From positions 1 to 64,000 of the forward strand of contig JAVBKU010000024.1 in assembly GCA_031553875.1 (NCBI GenBank): a DNA stretch of 64,000 nucleotides. Reading direction: 5' to 3'. The position numbers and the translations under genes were made by a program. The stretch comes from JAVBKU01 sp031553875 (GTDB lineage Bacteria > Bacteroidota > Bacteroidia > Bacteroidales > Rikenellaceae). The notes under the pieces were generated by a model. The model was not told where the DNA came from, made no database searches, and saw only the letters and a program-made list of their open reading frames with translations. Shown in pieces: positions 1 through 9,327 of the stretch (the stretch's first letter is position 1; the number at the start of each line of letters is the position of its first letter).

Positions 1-110
1 CCCGGCTGTGTTTCCGTTTTTTCGGGGGCCCCCCCCCCCCGGGGGCCCCCACCCTCCGGCGGGCCCCCCAATGTGTGGGGGCCCCCGCGCCCTGTCAGGG
101 GACGCCTGAA
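1..110. other. G/C homopolymer-rich edge of the window
   Basis: This stretch lies downstream of the prolyl oligopeptidase gene. Bases 24-50 are a run of five G, twelve C, five G and five C, and a further GGGGGCCCCC block lies near 77-86. The blocks are mutually complementary and could form very stable hairpins. No gene is visible. It could be a natural low-complexity terminator-like region or a sequencing or assembly artefact. Confidence 0.5.
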
Positions 111-2243
111 TTATTTCTTGCGGTACTTAGATCCAGTATTCCAGAACATGAACGACATCACGTCGGCCTGCTCCTCGATCTTCTTATAGACGGGCTTGCC
201 CATGCCGTGTCCGGCGTTGGTGTCCACGCGGATAAGCACCGGCTTGTCACACGCCTGGCAATCCTGCAACTGGGCCGCGAATTTGAACGAGTGCGCGGGC
301 ACCACGCGGTCGTCATGATCGGCTGTGGTAATAAGCGTAGCGGGATAGCATACGCCCGGGCGGATATTGTGCAGGGGCGAGTACTTGTAGAGGTATTCGA
401 ATTGCTCGGCGTTGTCGCTCGAGCCGTATTCCACCTTCCAACCCCAACCCACGGTGAACTTGTCATAGCGCAGCATATCCATCACGCCCACGGCCGGCAG
501 GGCCACGGCGAACAGATCGGGGCGCTGTGTCATGCAGGCTCCCACCAGCAGGCCTCCGTTGGAGGCACCGGCGATGGCAAGCTTCGCAGGCGAGGTGTAG
601 CCCTTATTTACAAGGTACTCGGCGGCGGAGATAAAGTCGTCGAACACTTTCTGTTTATTCTCAAGCATACCGGCCTTGTGCCACTTCTCACCATATTCGC
701 CGCCGCCGCGCAGATTAACCTGTGCGTATATGCCGCCCTGTTCGAGCAAGGCTATGGTCGAGGGCGAGAACATGGGGGTAAGGCTTATGTTGAAGCCGCC
801 GTAACCGTAGAGGAAGAGGGGATTCTTGCCGTCCAGCTTCACATCTTTCTTGTGTACGAGGAACATCGACACAGCTGTGCTGTCGGCGCTGCGGAAGAAT
901 ATCTGCTCGGTGGTGAAATCGCGGGGATCGTACTTCACCTTGGGCTGCATGGCCACCTCCGACTTCTTGGCACCTATGTCGTAGCGGAATATGGTAGAGG
1001 GATATACGAAGCTGGTGAACGAGTAGTAAACGCCCCTGCTGCGTTCGCCGCCGCAGAAGCCCATGCTCGTACCCACTTCGGGCAGGCGCACTTCGCCCAC
1101 CTTGCCGCCCTGGAGATCGTAGTGGAACACGCGACTCATAGAGTTCTGTATATAGGAGATGAAGAGGGCGTCGCCGCCAGCCACCGTGGCATCCTCCATG
1201 ATCCTCGACTTATGCTCGGCTACCAGTTCCCTCATCTCGGGCTTGGCCTTCGACAGGTCGAAATCCACGAGACGGCCATTGGGTGCGTCGAGGTTGGTAT
1301 GCACGATCACACGGTCGCCCTTGCTCCATACCACGGAGTGGTCGTTGGCGAAGCCGGGCATGAGCGCCTTGAACGATGCCTTGGGGTCGGTCAGGCTCTT
1401 ATAGAGCAGCTCCGTGCCGCTGGTACCCTTTTTAACAGTCACAAACAGGAACTTGAAGTCCTTGCTCACCTTGGCTGTGAAATATTTCTGCTGGTCGGCC
1501 TTATCCTGGTATATTACCTGGTCCTCGCTCTGGGCGGTACCCAGCTTGTGGAAGTAGACCTTCTGTCCGTGGTTCTGGGCTGAAAGCTCGGTACCCTCGG
1601 CGGGCTGCTCGTAGCCGCTGTAGTAGAAACCTTCCTTACACCATGACACGCCGGAGAACTTAACCCACTTCACCACGTCTTCGAGGGGATTCATGGCTTC
1701 AACTTCCATCACGCGTATCTCGGCCCAGTCCGATCCGGACTTGGCTACGACATAGGCCATATACTTTTCATCCTTAGAGAAGACGATGTCGATAATGGCG
1801 GCGGTGCCGTCGTCAGCCATAGTGTTGGGATTGACGAATTCGACCTTCGAGCCGTCCTTGAGGCTCTGGCGGTAGAGTATGCCCTGGTCGTTGAGACCGG
1901 GGTTCTCTGTGAAGAACAGGTAACCGCCCACCTCGCGGGGCACAGAATATTTGGCGTAGTCCCAAAGCTGGGTCAGGCGCTTTTTGACCTTATCGCGATA
2001 GGGGATCTGTCCCAGGTAGTCGAACGTTACTTCGTTCTCTGCCTTCACCCATGCGGCGGTAGCTTCGGAGTTATCGTCCTCCAGCCACCTGTACGGGTCG
2101 GCCACTATGGTGCCGTGATAATCATCGACCACAGCCTGCTTCTCGGCCTGGGGATAAGGTTTCATCTTTATCTTCATGTCACCGCAATTTGTGAGCAGGG
2201 CCGGCGTAGCTGCCAGAAACCCGAATAAGATCAGTTTTCTCAT
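111..2243 (-). CDS. Prolyl oligopeptidase family serine peptidase (S9A)
   Basis: This 710-residue protein should cleave peptides after proline in the periplasm. An N-terminal hydrophobic segment ends in Cys20, possibly a lipoprotein signal although the residue before Cys is Asn, which is not canonical. An S9A N-terminal beta-propeller follows (entry motif YRWLEDD near 51-57), then a C-terminal alpha/beta hydrolase domain. The triad is visible: Ser561 in GASNGG, an Asp in the HDDR motif near 643-646 and His679 in NAGHG. Length matches family members of about 700 residues. It is transcribed divergently from the GH3 gene, and its start lies about 75 bases from a TAnnTTTG promoter box on the same strand. 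I am sure of the family; the substrate cannot be told from sequence. Confidence 0.95.
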   Translation of the reverse strand: MRKLILFGFLAATPALLTNCGDMKIKMKPYPQAEKQAVVDDYHGTIVADPYRWLEDDNSEATAAWVKAENEVTFDYLGQIPYRDKVKKRLTQLWDYAKYSVPREVGGYLFFTENPGLNDQGILYRQSLKDGSKVEFVNPNTMADDGTAAIIDIVFSKDEKYMAYVVAKSGSDWAEIRVMEVEAMNPLEDVVKWVKFSGVSWCKEGFYYSGYEQPAEGTELSAQNHGQKVYFHKLGTAQSEDQVIYQDKADQQKYFTAKVSKDFKFLFVTVKKGTSGTELLYKSLTDPKASFKALMPGFANDHSVVWSKGDRVIVHTNLDAPNGRLVDFDLSKAKPEMRELVAEHKSRIMEDATVAGGDALFISYIQNSMSRVFHYDLQGGKVGEVRLPEVGTSMGFCGGERSRGVYYSFTSFVYPSTIFRYDIGAKKSEVAMQPKVKYDPRDFTTEQIFFRSADSTAVSMFLVHKKDVKLDGKNPLFLYGYGGFNISLTPMFSPSTIALLEQGGIYAQVNLRGGGEYGEKWHKAGMLENKQKVFDDFISAAEYLVNKGYTSPAKLAIAGASNGGLLVGACMTQRPDLFAVALPAVGVMDMLRYDKFTVGWGWKVEYGSSDNAEQFEYLYKYSPLHNIRPGVCYPATLITTADHDDRVVPAHSFKFAAQLQDCQACDKPVLIRVDTNAGHGMGKPVYKKIEEQADVMSFMFWNTGSKYRKK

Positions 2244-2317
2244 CTGTATTATAATGGTTTAAGTTCCACATTTATTCTCTTGCACGCGCTCCCTCGCATG
2301 AGGGCGCACGGCACACG

Positions 2318-2325
2318 CAAATGTA
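2318..2325 (-). promoter_or_regulatory. Bacteroidetes -7 box (TACATTTG) for the prolyl oligopeptidase gene
   Basis: The minus strand reads TACATTTG, an exact match to the Bacteroidetes -7 consensus TAnnTTTG. No TTTG or ATTG sits at the expected 19-21 base spacing, so the -33 box is poor. The predicted transcript would have a leader of about 70 bases. Confidence 0.45.
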
Positions 2326-2356
2326 CTAAAGTATGGAGACAAATGAAATAATTTCG

Positions 2357-2364
2357 TAACTTTG
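2357..2364 (+). promoter_or_regulatory. Bacteroidetes -7 box (TAACTTTG) for the GH3 gene
   Basis: TAACTTTG matches TAnnTTTG and lies 68 bases upstream of the chosen ATG at 2433. No clear -33 TTTG is seen at the usual spacing. With the opposing box at 2318-2325 it forms a divergent promoter region. Confidence 0.45.
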
Positions 2365-2432
2365 TTACAATAATTTTTACCCGCTGCGCAACGGGCCGCG
2401 GTATATATAATTTAATCCGATTGAAAATTCCC

Positions 2433-4514
2433 ATGAAAAGATTCAACGCCACCATCCTGTTACTCCTCTGTACGACAATCGTTTCGGCCCAGACGGCCCT
2501 TTACAATAAATCCGTCCAGCGGGCGGAGAAGATACTCTCCTCTCTCTCTCTCGACGAAAAACTGGACATGGTGCGAGGTTTCGAGGATTTTTTCCTGCAA
2601 GGCTACCCCGAGAAAGGCATCCCTTTCGTATATATGTCCGACGCCACGCAGGGCCTGCACCTGCGCCCCCACCTCAACGGCAAGAATATAAAGATGCTGG
2701 AGAAGTCGACCGCCTTCCCCGCCCCCATACTCCTCTCCGCCACATGGAACCCGGAGATGTCGTATAAATACGCCGAGGCCCTTGGCGAGGAGTGCCGCGC
2801 AGGAGGCGTGGGCGTGCTTTTAGGCCCCGGTATGAACATATACCGCATCAGCCAGTGCGGGCGTAACTTCGAATATATGGGCGAAGACCCCTTCCTCGCC
2901 GGGCGTATAGTGGCCGAGTATGTGAAGGGGCTCCAGGGGACGGGCGTGATGGCCTGCCTCAAGCACTTCGTAGCCAACAACACAGAATACTACCGCTGCA
3001 ACAGCAACTCCATCGTGAGCAAGCGCGCGCTGATGGAGATATACACCCCCGCCTTCAAGGCCGGCATCGACGCCGGGGCCCTGGCGGTGATGACCTCCTA
3101 CAACCTGGTCAACGGCGAGTGGACGACCGACGACGCCAAGATCATCACCGACCTGCTGCGGGGAGAACTCGGCTTCAAGTGGCTCGTAATGAGCGACTGG
3201 GGGTCGATAGTGGACACTTATAAGTTCTCCTACTCGGGCCTCGACCTCGACATGCCGGGCGACAGGCTCTACAAGAGGGGGCTGAAGAACATGATCTCCT
3301 CCGGCGAGATGACCACGGCGCAGCTCGACGCCAAGGTGAAACACATAATCTCGGCCTGCATCGCTGCCGGTATCTACGACCGCAAGGGCCAGTACGAGCC
3401 CCAGCTGGCCAAGTTCGACCAGCATGCCCAGGTGGCGCTGGAGACTGCCCGCGAGGGCATAGTCCTGCTGCACAACAACGGCGTCCTGCCCGTGAAGAAG
3501 GGGCGTAAAATACTGCTCACCGGCGACAACGCCATCGACACCATACCCAACGGGGGCGGCGCGGCGGCCGTGGACGGTTTCGGCCATGTCTACCTCGACC
3601 AGGCCCTCAAGGTTCAGTTCGGTAAAAATTTCAACTACTCGGCCGCGCCCACGGATGAGGAGATACGCAAGGCCGACGTGGTGGTGCTCTCCATCGGCAC
3701 CTTCGACGAGGAGGGCCGCGACCGCAGTTACTCCCTACCCGCCGAGAAGGAAGCCCTCGTAAAGCACATAACTCACCTCAATAAGAACACCGTGGTGGTA
3801 GTCAACTCCGGCTCGGGTATCCGCATGACCGACTGGAACCAGCAGGCCGGAGCCATACTCTATTCATGGTATCCGGGCCAGAACGGTTTCACCGCCGTGG
3901 CCGAGATCATAGCGGGCGTCACCAACCCCTCCGGCAAACTGCCCATCACCCTCGAGCGTAATTTCTCCGACTCGCCGGGCGCATCATACCTGCCCGACAC
4001 GGCCAAACTCTACAACTACCCCATCTACGGCCGCAAACTGGGCCGCAGGTATATCGACGTACCCTACACCGAAGATATCCTCGTGGGCTACCGCTGGTAC
4101 GACACGAAGGGCATCGAGCCCCTCTACCGTTTCGGCTTCGGGCTGTCGTACACCAAATTTTCCATAACATCTGTTTCGATAAACGGTCGCAACACCTACG
4201 TTCCCGGCGACGTGATAAAGATACAGTACACCCTCACCAACACGGGCCGCGTGGCCGGGGCCGAGGTGGTACAGGCCTATGTGAGCAAGCCCGACTCCAA
4301 AGTGGCCCGCGCAGCCAAGGAGCTGAAGGGCTTCGACAAAAAGAGGCTCGAGGCGGGCGAGAAGGTCGACGGCCAGATAAACATACCCATAAAGAACATC
4401 GCCTACTACGACGAAGCCTCCGGCGGATGGAAGGTGGAGCCGGGCGAATATATAATCAGCATCGGCAACTCCTCGGACAGCATTTCCCATAAGCTCTCCA
4501 TCAGGGTGATGTAG
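2433..4514 (+). CDS. Secreted glycoside hydrolase family 3 (beta-glucosidase type)
   Basis: This 693-residue enzyme should remove terminal beta-linked sugars from oligosaccharides in the periplasm or at the cell surface. I chose ATG 2433 over the in-frame TTG at 2421 because it directly begins a clean signal peptide ending in VSAQ. The GH3 N-terminal barrel follows, with the nucleophile Asp255 in VMSDWGS. The second alpha/beta domain contains the NSGSGIRM strand. The C-terminal fibronectin III-like domain (VPGDVIKIQYTLTNTG, then ELKGFDKKRL) is typical of bacterial GH3 enzymes. A strong terminator follows at once, so the gene is probably monocistronic. Exact linkage and sugar specificity are not readable from sequence. 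Confidence 0.95.
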   Translation: MKRFNATILLLLCTTIVSAQTALYNKSVQRAEKILSSLSLDEKLDMVRGFEDFFLQGYPEKGIPFVYMSDATQGLHLRPHLNGKNIKMLEKSTAFPAPILLSATWNPEMSYKYAEALGEECRAGGVGVLLGPGMNIYRISQCGRNFEYMGEDPFLAGRIVAEYVKGLQGTGVMACLKHFVANNTEYYRCNSNSIVSKRALMEIYTPAFKAGIDAGALAVMTSYNLVNGEWTTDDAKIITDLLRGELGFKWLVMSDWGSIVDTYKFSYSGLDLDMPGDRLYKRGLKNMISSGEMTTAQLDAKVKHIISACIAAGIYDRKGQYEPQLAKFDQHAQVALETAREGIVLLHNNGVLPVKKGRKILLTGDNAIDTIPNGGGAAAVDGFGHVYLDQALKVQFGKNFNYSAAPTDEEIRKADVVVLSIGTFDEEGRDRSYSLPAEKEALVKHITHLNKNTVVVVNSGSGIRMTDWNQQAGAILYSWYPGQNGFTAVAEIIAGVTNPSGKLPITLERNFSDSPGASYLPDTAKLYNYPIYGRKLGRRYIDVPYTEDILVGYRWYDTKGIEPLYRFGFGLSYTKFSITSVSINGRNTYVPGDVIKIQYTLTNTGRVAGAEVVQAYVSKPDSKVARAAKELKGFDKKRLEAGEKVDGQINIPIKNIAYYDEASGGWKVEPGEYIISIGNSSDSISHKLSIRVM

Positions 4515-4521
4515 CGCCTGG

Positions 4522-4558
4522 GCGGGCGGGCCATTAATGGCCCGCCCGCTTTGTTTTT
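4522..4558 (+). terminator. Rho-independent terminator of the GH3 gene
   Basis: Perfect arms GCGGGCGGGCC and GGCCCGCCCGC flank the loop ATTAAT and are followed by a T-rich tail TTTGTTTTT. It starts 7 bases after the stop codon. Confidence 0.9.
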
Positions 4559-4870
4559 AACGCATCGGGACTAAAAATAGCAGCGCCCGGGGACAGCAAA
4601 AATTATTTACCGCCGGATGTGCCCCCTATCGCTGCAGGAAGCCATTTTGTTCATAACTGTGTGCGCAAATAGATAATAAAAAAGGTAAAAAATGACTTAA
4701 AACGAAATGAGTTTCGTATATTTGCGGCGACGGCTACATACATATATAGGACTATTTGCGTTTAATATGTGTATAAAGGCCGGCTATATCGCTTAATTCA
4801 CGTTCTTCATTTTTTCCCTTGTCATGGCCGGAAACCTTGCGAGGGCACTTAACCAAAATGATGTAAAGAA
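4559..4870 (+). promoter_or_regulatory. Intergenic region with -7 box (TATATTTG) and long leader of the lipoprotein gene
   Basis: No gene is visible. TATATTTG at 4717-4724 is an exact match to the Bacteroidetes -7 box. A start about six bases later would give a leader of roughly 140 bases before the ATG at 4871. No -33 box is recognisable at the usual spacing, and no known riboswitch was recognised in the leader. Confidence 0.45.
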
Positions 4871-7546
4871 ATGAAACGATTATTCTCTACTCTGGTCGCA
4901 GTATTGTCTTTTTCCCTGGCGATTACGTCATGTACCGACATCGACGCCCTGAGCGACCACAATCAGCTCCTGGAATTCACTGTGCTTGAGCACTCTCCCG
5001 AGCAGATCGTTATCTCCAACAGCGCAGTTATCGTTGGAGAGAACATTTATATCCCCGTGCAATACGGGAAACACGACTTCCCCTTGAGATTCAAGGCCAA
5101 GATCAGGATCCCCAGCAATGCGGACAGGGTCATCGGCATCAACTTCGATGAGATGCTCCAGCTCAACGACACCACCGACGCCATTCGCTTCCGTGTGATG
5201 GCCGAGAGCGGTCTCACGCAGACATATTATATACGCGCCCTAACCGACGAATCGGTGGAGGACGTGGGTATCCGCACTAAGATGACCTTCAATGGCCTTC
5301 CCGCTGGCATGATCATGCTCGGGGAGAACGTGCAGCGCCCAAACAGCGACACCATAAACCTCTATATGCTTGGCGGCTCCTATCCCGCAACGGTAAAACC
5401 GCTGTTCACACTTGCGGAAACGTCAGCTTTTGAGAACTTCAACAACGGGACCACTTCGCTGAGGTTCAATAACTCCACCTCGTTCCAGAAGCTGAAAGTT
5501 AAGTCGGCCACCGGTATGACCAAGGTGTGGAACCTGAGGCTTATCAACGCCCCGTTCCTCTACGGCGCTACCGAGGATGACCAAACCCTGCTCGAATCGA
5601 CCAACCTCAACCCCCGCCTTATCACCACATCCCTTGTAGGTGCCCCCGACGGCTATTCTATCAAGGACCAGCTGGTGTCCAACAAGGACGAGAACGTCAT
5701 GATCTCCATCGTACGCGCGGATAACGGGACTGTCCAATATCCTATCAGCGTGAGGATAACCATGCCCGAGCTTCAGGAGGGTGTGAAGGTTATCGACATG
5801 CAGACCGATACGACGCTGACTTTCGCATCGGCGAGCGCCGTACACACTTTCTATTTCGTCGATACCGAGGCCGAGCCGGCCGTGGCCCGCAAATGGACCG
5901 TAACCACCGAACAGTGGAAGCCGAACACCGCAACAGTTACCGCCGCCTCATTCTCAGGAGTGTCTTACGGTAAGACGGCTATTGTTTTCGGCAGCGACTG
6001 CGCCAAGGTCGAAGGTACCGAAATATACAATGAGAACAGGGAAGTATATATCAAAATGACCACCAACAGGAGCCTTAGCATCGGCGGCTCATGGTACATA
6101 AAACTCACTCCTTCGATCACTGCATCTTCCGGTTCTACCGTATCTACCATAGGCCAGATACAATTTAACGCGGCTACCGACGTGTTTACATTCACGGTAA
6201 CTGCCCCCGACGGCACAGTGTATCCCTGGACCCTCAAGATCAAGGATGCTACTTCGGGAGCTACCAAGTCGGCTGCCTGCGACCTGTTGGACTTCGGCTT
6301 CACCAGCTACAAGCCCAACTACATGCTGTTCAACGACGCGGAAATGTTCACTATCGACAAGAGCGCGAAGACCATAAAGATCAATATCCTCGACGACACG
6401 GATTGCTATCCCTTCACCTTCGAGGCTGCCATACAGTCTTCGCCCTACTCTTCGGTGACATCGCGTCCGGCGCCGTTTACATTCAACAGCGCTACCGACA
6501 CGCAGAGTTTCACCATCACAGCCGAAAACAGCGCTACACAAACATACACCATATCGCTCAACACTCCTCCCCAGGGAGCGTTCGCCGAGATCACCTCGTT
6601 CGCTATAAGGAGCGTCACTCCCAGCGGATTCAACGTGTTCGACTTCAACAAAGATGACGAGAATGGTAAGATAACGCTCCATGTGGGCGCGCTCGGCACA
6701 TATCCTATGGTCGTAAACTACACCATGGCTGTATCATTGAAGGCAACCGCCTCGGTTGCGCTCAGGGGAGCGTTCTCGTTCTCTTCGATCGAAGATGTGA
6801 AGACCTTCACCGTGACCGCACAGGACGGAACGGTCAAGAATTGGTCTATGAACATCGTCTACAAGCCGCAGCTCACTAACTGGGACCTCAACAACTGGAC
6901 CAACGGTACCACACCCGTGTTCTTCGCAACAGCCAATAATGACCAGGTAACCGGCGCCACCCGTACTACCGGCTCTTCAGGCCTCGCGGGCGACTATGCC
7001 ATACAGTTGAAGACCTCATCCGTACTGGGCAAGATAGCCTCCGGGTCTATATTCGTGGGTACGTTCAAGTACAATATGTCTGATGGCCTTAATGACCCCA
7101 TTAAGCTGACATGGTTCGGTGTACCCTTCTCGTCTACATCCAAGATTCTGGGTATAAACTTCGATATGAACTACTCGCTGCCTTCGGGTAAAGCCGGGCA
7201 GGACAGGGCTTCCATGACAATGGAACTGGTATACTGGAACGGTGTGGGTACATATCAATACCATGGCGACTATTCCAACGGGACTTCACACAGTACCAAT
7301 AACGCCACAATGGTAGTACGCGGACAGACACGTTATACAACGACGTCGATAGCCGGTGTGGTACAGGTACCCGACGGAGTGTGGACAAACCAGACCGTAT
7401 ACCTTGATTACTCCAATGTCACTTATCCTATAGTGTACAACTACATGTATTTTGTAGCCGCCCCCAGTTACCTGGGTAGCGACTTCAAGGGTGTTGAAGG
7501 AGCTACGCTCAAGGTCGATAATTTAAAACTCATATACGAAGAATAA
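4871..7546 (+). CDS. Surface lipoprotein with about six repeated Ig-like units and a C-terminal PCMD-type domain
   Basis: This 891-residue protein begins with a lipoprotein signal ending in AITSC, so it is probably lipidated at Cys21. The body holds about six related beta-sandwich units. Each ends in a similar pattern, for example FTFTVTAPDGTVYPWTLKI, FTITAENSATQTYTISL and FTVTAQDGTVKNWSMNI. The last 200 or so residues, starting at LTNWDLNNW, resemble the putative carbohydrate metabolism (PCMD) domain, a jelly-roll found in Bacteroidetes surface proteins. The repeats look like a stalk that carries the terminal domain away from the membrane. A barrel gene starts 8 bases downstream, so the two are probably cotranscribed. 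Carbohydrate binding is an inference from domain resemblance. Confidence 0.75.
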   Translation: MKRLFSTLVAVLSFSLAITSCTDIDALSDHNQLLEFTVLEHSPEQIVISNSAVIVGENIYIPVQYGKHDFPLRFKAKIRIPSNADRVIGINFDEMLQLNDTTDAIRFRVMAESGLTQTYYIRALTDESVEDVGIRTKMTFNGLPAGMIMLGENVQRPNSDTINLYMLGGSYPATVKPLFTLAETSAFENFNNGTTSLRFNNSTSFQKLKVKSATGMTKVWNLRLINAPFLYGATEDDQTLLESTNLNPRLITTSLVGAPDGYSIKDQLVSNKDENVMISIVRADNGTVQYPISVRITMPELQEGVKVIDMQTDTTLTFASASAVHTFYFVDTEAEPAVARKWTVTTEQWKPNTATVTAASFSGVSYGKTAIVFGSDCAKVEGTEIYNENREVYIKMTTNRSLSIGGSWYIKLTPSITASSGSTVSTIGQIQFNAATDVFTFTVTAPDGTVYPWTLKIKDATSGATKSAACDLLDFGFTSYKPNYMLFNDAEMFTIDKSAKTIKINILDDTDCYPFTFEAAIQSSPYSSVTSRPAPFTFNSATDTQSFTITAENSATQTYTISLNTPPQGAFAEITSFAIRSVTPSGFNVFDFNKDDENGKITLHVGALGTYPMVVNYTMAVSLKATASVALRGAFSFSSIEDVKTFTVTAQDGTVKNWSMNIVYKPQLTNWDLNNWTNGTTPVFFATANNDQVTGATRTTGSSGLAGDYAIQLKTSSVLGKIASGSIFVGTFKYNMSDGLNDPIKLTWFGVPFSSTSKILGINFDMNYSLPSGKAGQDRASMTMELVYWNGVGTYQYHGDYSNGTSHSTNNATMVVRGQTRYTTTSIAGVVQVPDGVWTNQTVYLDYSNVTYPIVYNYMYFVAAPSYLGSDFKGVEGATLKVDNLKLIYEE

Positions 7547-7554
7547 ACGATATA

Positions 7555-8373
7555 ATGAGGAAATCCATGAATTACAAAGCCATACTTACGGTCGTCCTCG
7601 CGCTGGCCGTTACTACCGGTGCCTTGGCTAAATCCGGAAAGAATCCCGATATAGGCGATCCTACCAAATTTAACATCGGCATACACACCGGTGTGGACAT
7701 CGGCGCCGCCATTCCCTGGCCTCCAGGAAAGACCCTCGGCGGAGAGAACAAGATGTCGGCCACGCCCAAGCTCAACCTGGCCCTCGGTCTCTCTACGACT
7801 GTTGGTTTCAACAAACACTGGTCGATAACTGCGGAAGGTACTTATAAGACCGTGTCGCTCGACGCCACGATGCGTACCGACAACCAGAAGATCACCGAGG
7901 TTAAACCCGCACCCGAACAGGATGTGATCAAATATTTCGAAGGTACGGCCAACGCTTCGATGTCGTTCACTATGGTAGAAGTACCTGTATTCCTGCGTTA
8001 TACCTTTAAGAGCGGTAACAACAGGATACTGTTCGGTGGCTACTACTCATTCGTTCTCGACGGTAAGTTCGTGACCACTCCTCAAAAGGGTATGCTCTAT
8101 CCTGATGATGGAACTGGCCACCGCGATGAAACCAAAGGCGACGAGATCACACCCGAGACCAAATACACCCAGAACTTCAGCCAGTATCTCGACAACTGGG
8201 ATGCCGGTGTGATCCTCGGTTACGAACGCCGCATACTCAAGCGCCTCACGCTGAGCGGCCGCCTGATGATGGGTTTCAAGGATATATTCCAGCCCGATCA
8301 CCACTACCTCGACTACGACATGCTCAATATAAGGGGTTCGTTCGTGTTGAGTTACCAGATATTCAAGAAATAA
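7555..8373 (+). CDS. Outer-membrane beta-barrel protein (PorT/OMP_b-brl-like)
   Basis: This 272-residue protein has a signal peptide ending near GALAKS. Its alternating strands (NIGIHTGVDIGAAI, LNLALGLSTTVGFN, WSITAEGTYK, LSGRLMMGFKDIF) are typical of a small eight-to-ten-strand barrel. It ends in a hydrophobic strand, SFVLSYQIFKK. ATG 7567 is an alternative start giving a slightly shorter signal peptide. The gene starts 8 bases after the lipoprotein gene, so the two probably form an operon and may act together in the outer membrane. The family covers assembly factors and adhesin partners, so no precise function can be given. Confidence 0.75.
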   Translation: MRKSMNYKAILTVVLALAVTTGALAKSGKNPDIGDPTKFNIGIHTGVDIGAAIPWPPGKTLGGENKMSATPKLNLALGLSTTVGFNKHWSITAEGTYKTVSLDATMRTDNQKITEVKPAPEQDVIKYFEGTANASMSFTMVEVPVFLRYTFKSGNNRILFGGYYSFVLDGKFVTTPQKGMLYPDDGTGHRDETKGDEITPETKYTQNFSQYLDNWDAGVILGYERRILKRLTLSGRLMMGFKDIFQPDHHYLDYDMLNIRGSFVLSYQIFKK

Positions 8374-8439
8374 GACCCGTAGAGGCCGCGGTGTAGCCAT
8401 TACGCTTCGCAGAGCCCGACGACATACTGAATATTCCCG

Positions 8440-8467
8440 ACCAGCACCCCATAAACAGGGTGCTGGT
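8440..8467 (+). terminator. Hairpin after the barrel gene
   Basis: Perfect ten-base arms ACCAGCACCC and GGGTGCTGGT enclose an eight-base loop. Only a short T-containing tail follows, so it may be a weak terminator or an RNA-processing hairpin. Confidence 0.5.
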
Positions 8468-8516
8468 TGACGTTTAAGCAATTATCGCCGTATCTTTCAA
8501 CCCTCATAAGCAGACA

Positions 8517-9272
8517 ATGAGAGACAAACTCGCAGAATTTTCCCGCTCTTGGGGTGTGGAAGCCACTTTCCTCGAAGCCACCACCTCGACCAACGACATG
8601 GCCCGCGAGATGTGCTCGAGGGAGGGCGACGTGGTTGTCGCCGAGTGCCAAAGCGCGGGGCGCGGACAAAGGGGCAACCGTTGGACTAGCCCCTCGGGTG
8701 AGAACCTGATGTTCTCCCTGATGCTCACCCCGTCGTTCCTGCCCGCGGGAGAACAATTCTACATATCGAAGGTCATTTCATTGTCGGTCGTACACGCATT
8801 GGAAGAGGTAGGCGTAAAGGCATCGGTAAAGTGGCCCAACGACATCTACGTCGGGGACAAAAAGATAGCGGGCATACTCATAGAGAACGATATCACGGGC
8901 GATTCCATCTCCCGCTGTATCGTAGGCGTGGGTATAAACGTCAACCAGAAGGCGTTCGATCAGTCGCTGCCCAACCCCACTTCTGTAGTTATCGCCGCGG
9001 GCATCGAACGCTACGACCGCGTGGAGCTGCTGGCCCTGTTTTACAAACACCTGATCCGCTATTACGACATGCTGGCCCACGGCGACGCGGACTCTATCGA
9101 CTCCGATTACCTCGGCAACTTGTATTTGCTCGGCAAAGAACATATCTTTACGGAAGCGGGGGGTAGGCGCTACACCGGAATTATCCGCGGCGTGCGACCC
9201 GAGGGCGAACTGGAGATAGCCGACACCGAGGGACGCGTACACTCTTACCTGTTCCAGGAGGTTGCTTATTAA
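8517..9272 (+). CDS. birA: Biotin--[acetyl-CoA-carboxylase] ligase (BirA catalytic form)
   Basis: This 251-residue enzyme activates biotin with ATP and transfers it to the lysine of biotin carboxyl carrier proteins. The biotinyl-AMP loop GRGQRGNRW lies near residues 47-56, and the core motif KWPNDIYVGDKKIAGILIE is near 105-123. The protein starts directly with the catalytic domain and lacks the N-terminal winged helix of E. coli BirA. It is therefore a monofunctional ligase and not the biotin operon repressor. bioA, another biotin gene, lies about 17 kb away and is not linked. recQ follows by 55 bases on the same strand. Confidence 0.95.
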   Translation: MRDKLAEFSRSWGVEATFLEATTSTNDMAREMCSREGDVVVAECQSAGRGQRGNRWTSPSGENLMFSLMLTPSFLPAGEQFYISKVISLSVVHALEEVGVKASVKWPNDIYVGDKKIAGILIENDITGDSISRCIVGVGINVNQKAFDQSLPNPTSVVIAAGIERYDRVELLALFYKHLIRYYDMLAHGDADSIDSDYLGNLYLLGKEHIFTEAGGRRYTGIIRGVRPEGELEIADTEGRVHSYLFQEVAY

Positions 9273-9327
9273 CGCTCCACTAAGACCGCGGGAGCGCCGC
9301 AAGCCTCAGCAATAACATCATAAATGG

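Noticed and set aside
75..1583. A 502-codon open frame on the plus strand opposite the peptidase gene
   Set aside because: It is antisense to a clear S9A gene, and its translation is rich in His, Gly and Val with no domain. Long antisense frames are expected from the codon bias here.
8517..9272. BirA as biotin repressor controlling bioA
   Set aside because: The protein lacks the N-terminal DNA-binding domain, and no operator-like inverted repeat was recognised upstream of bioA.
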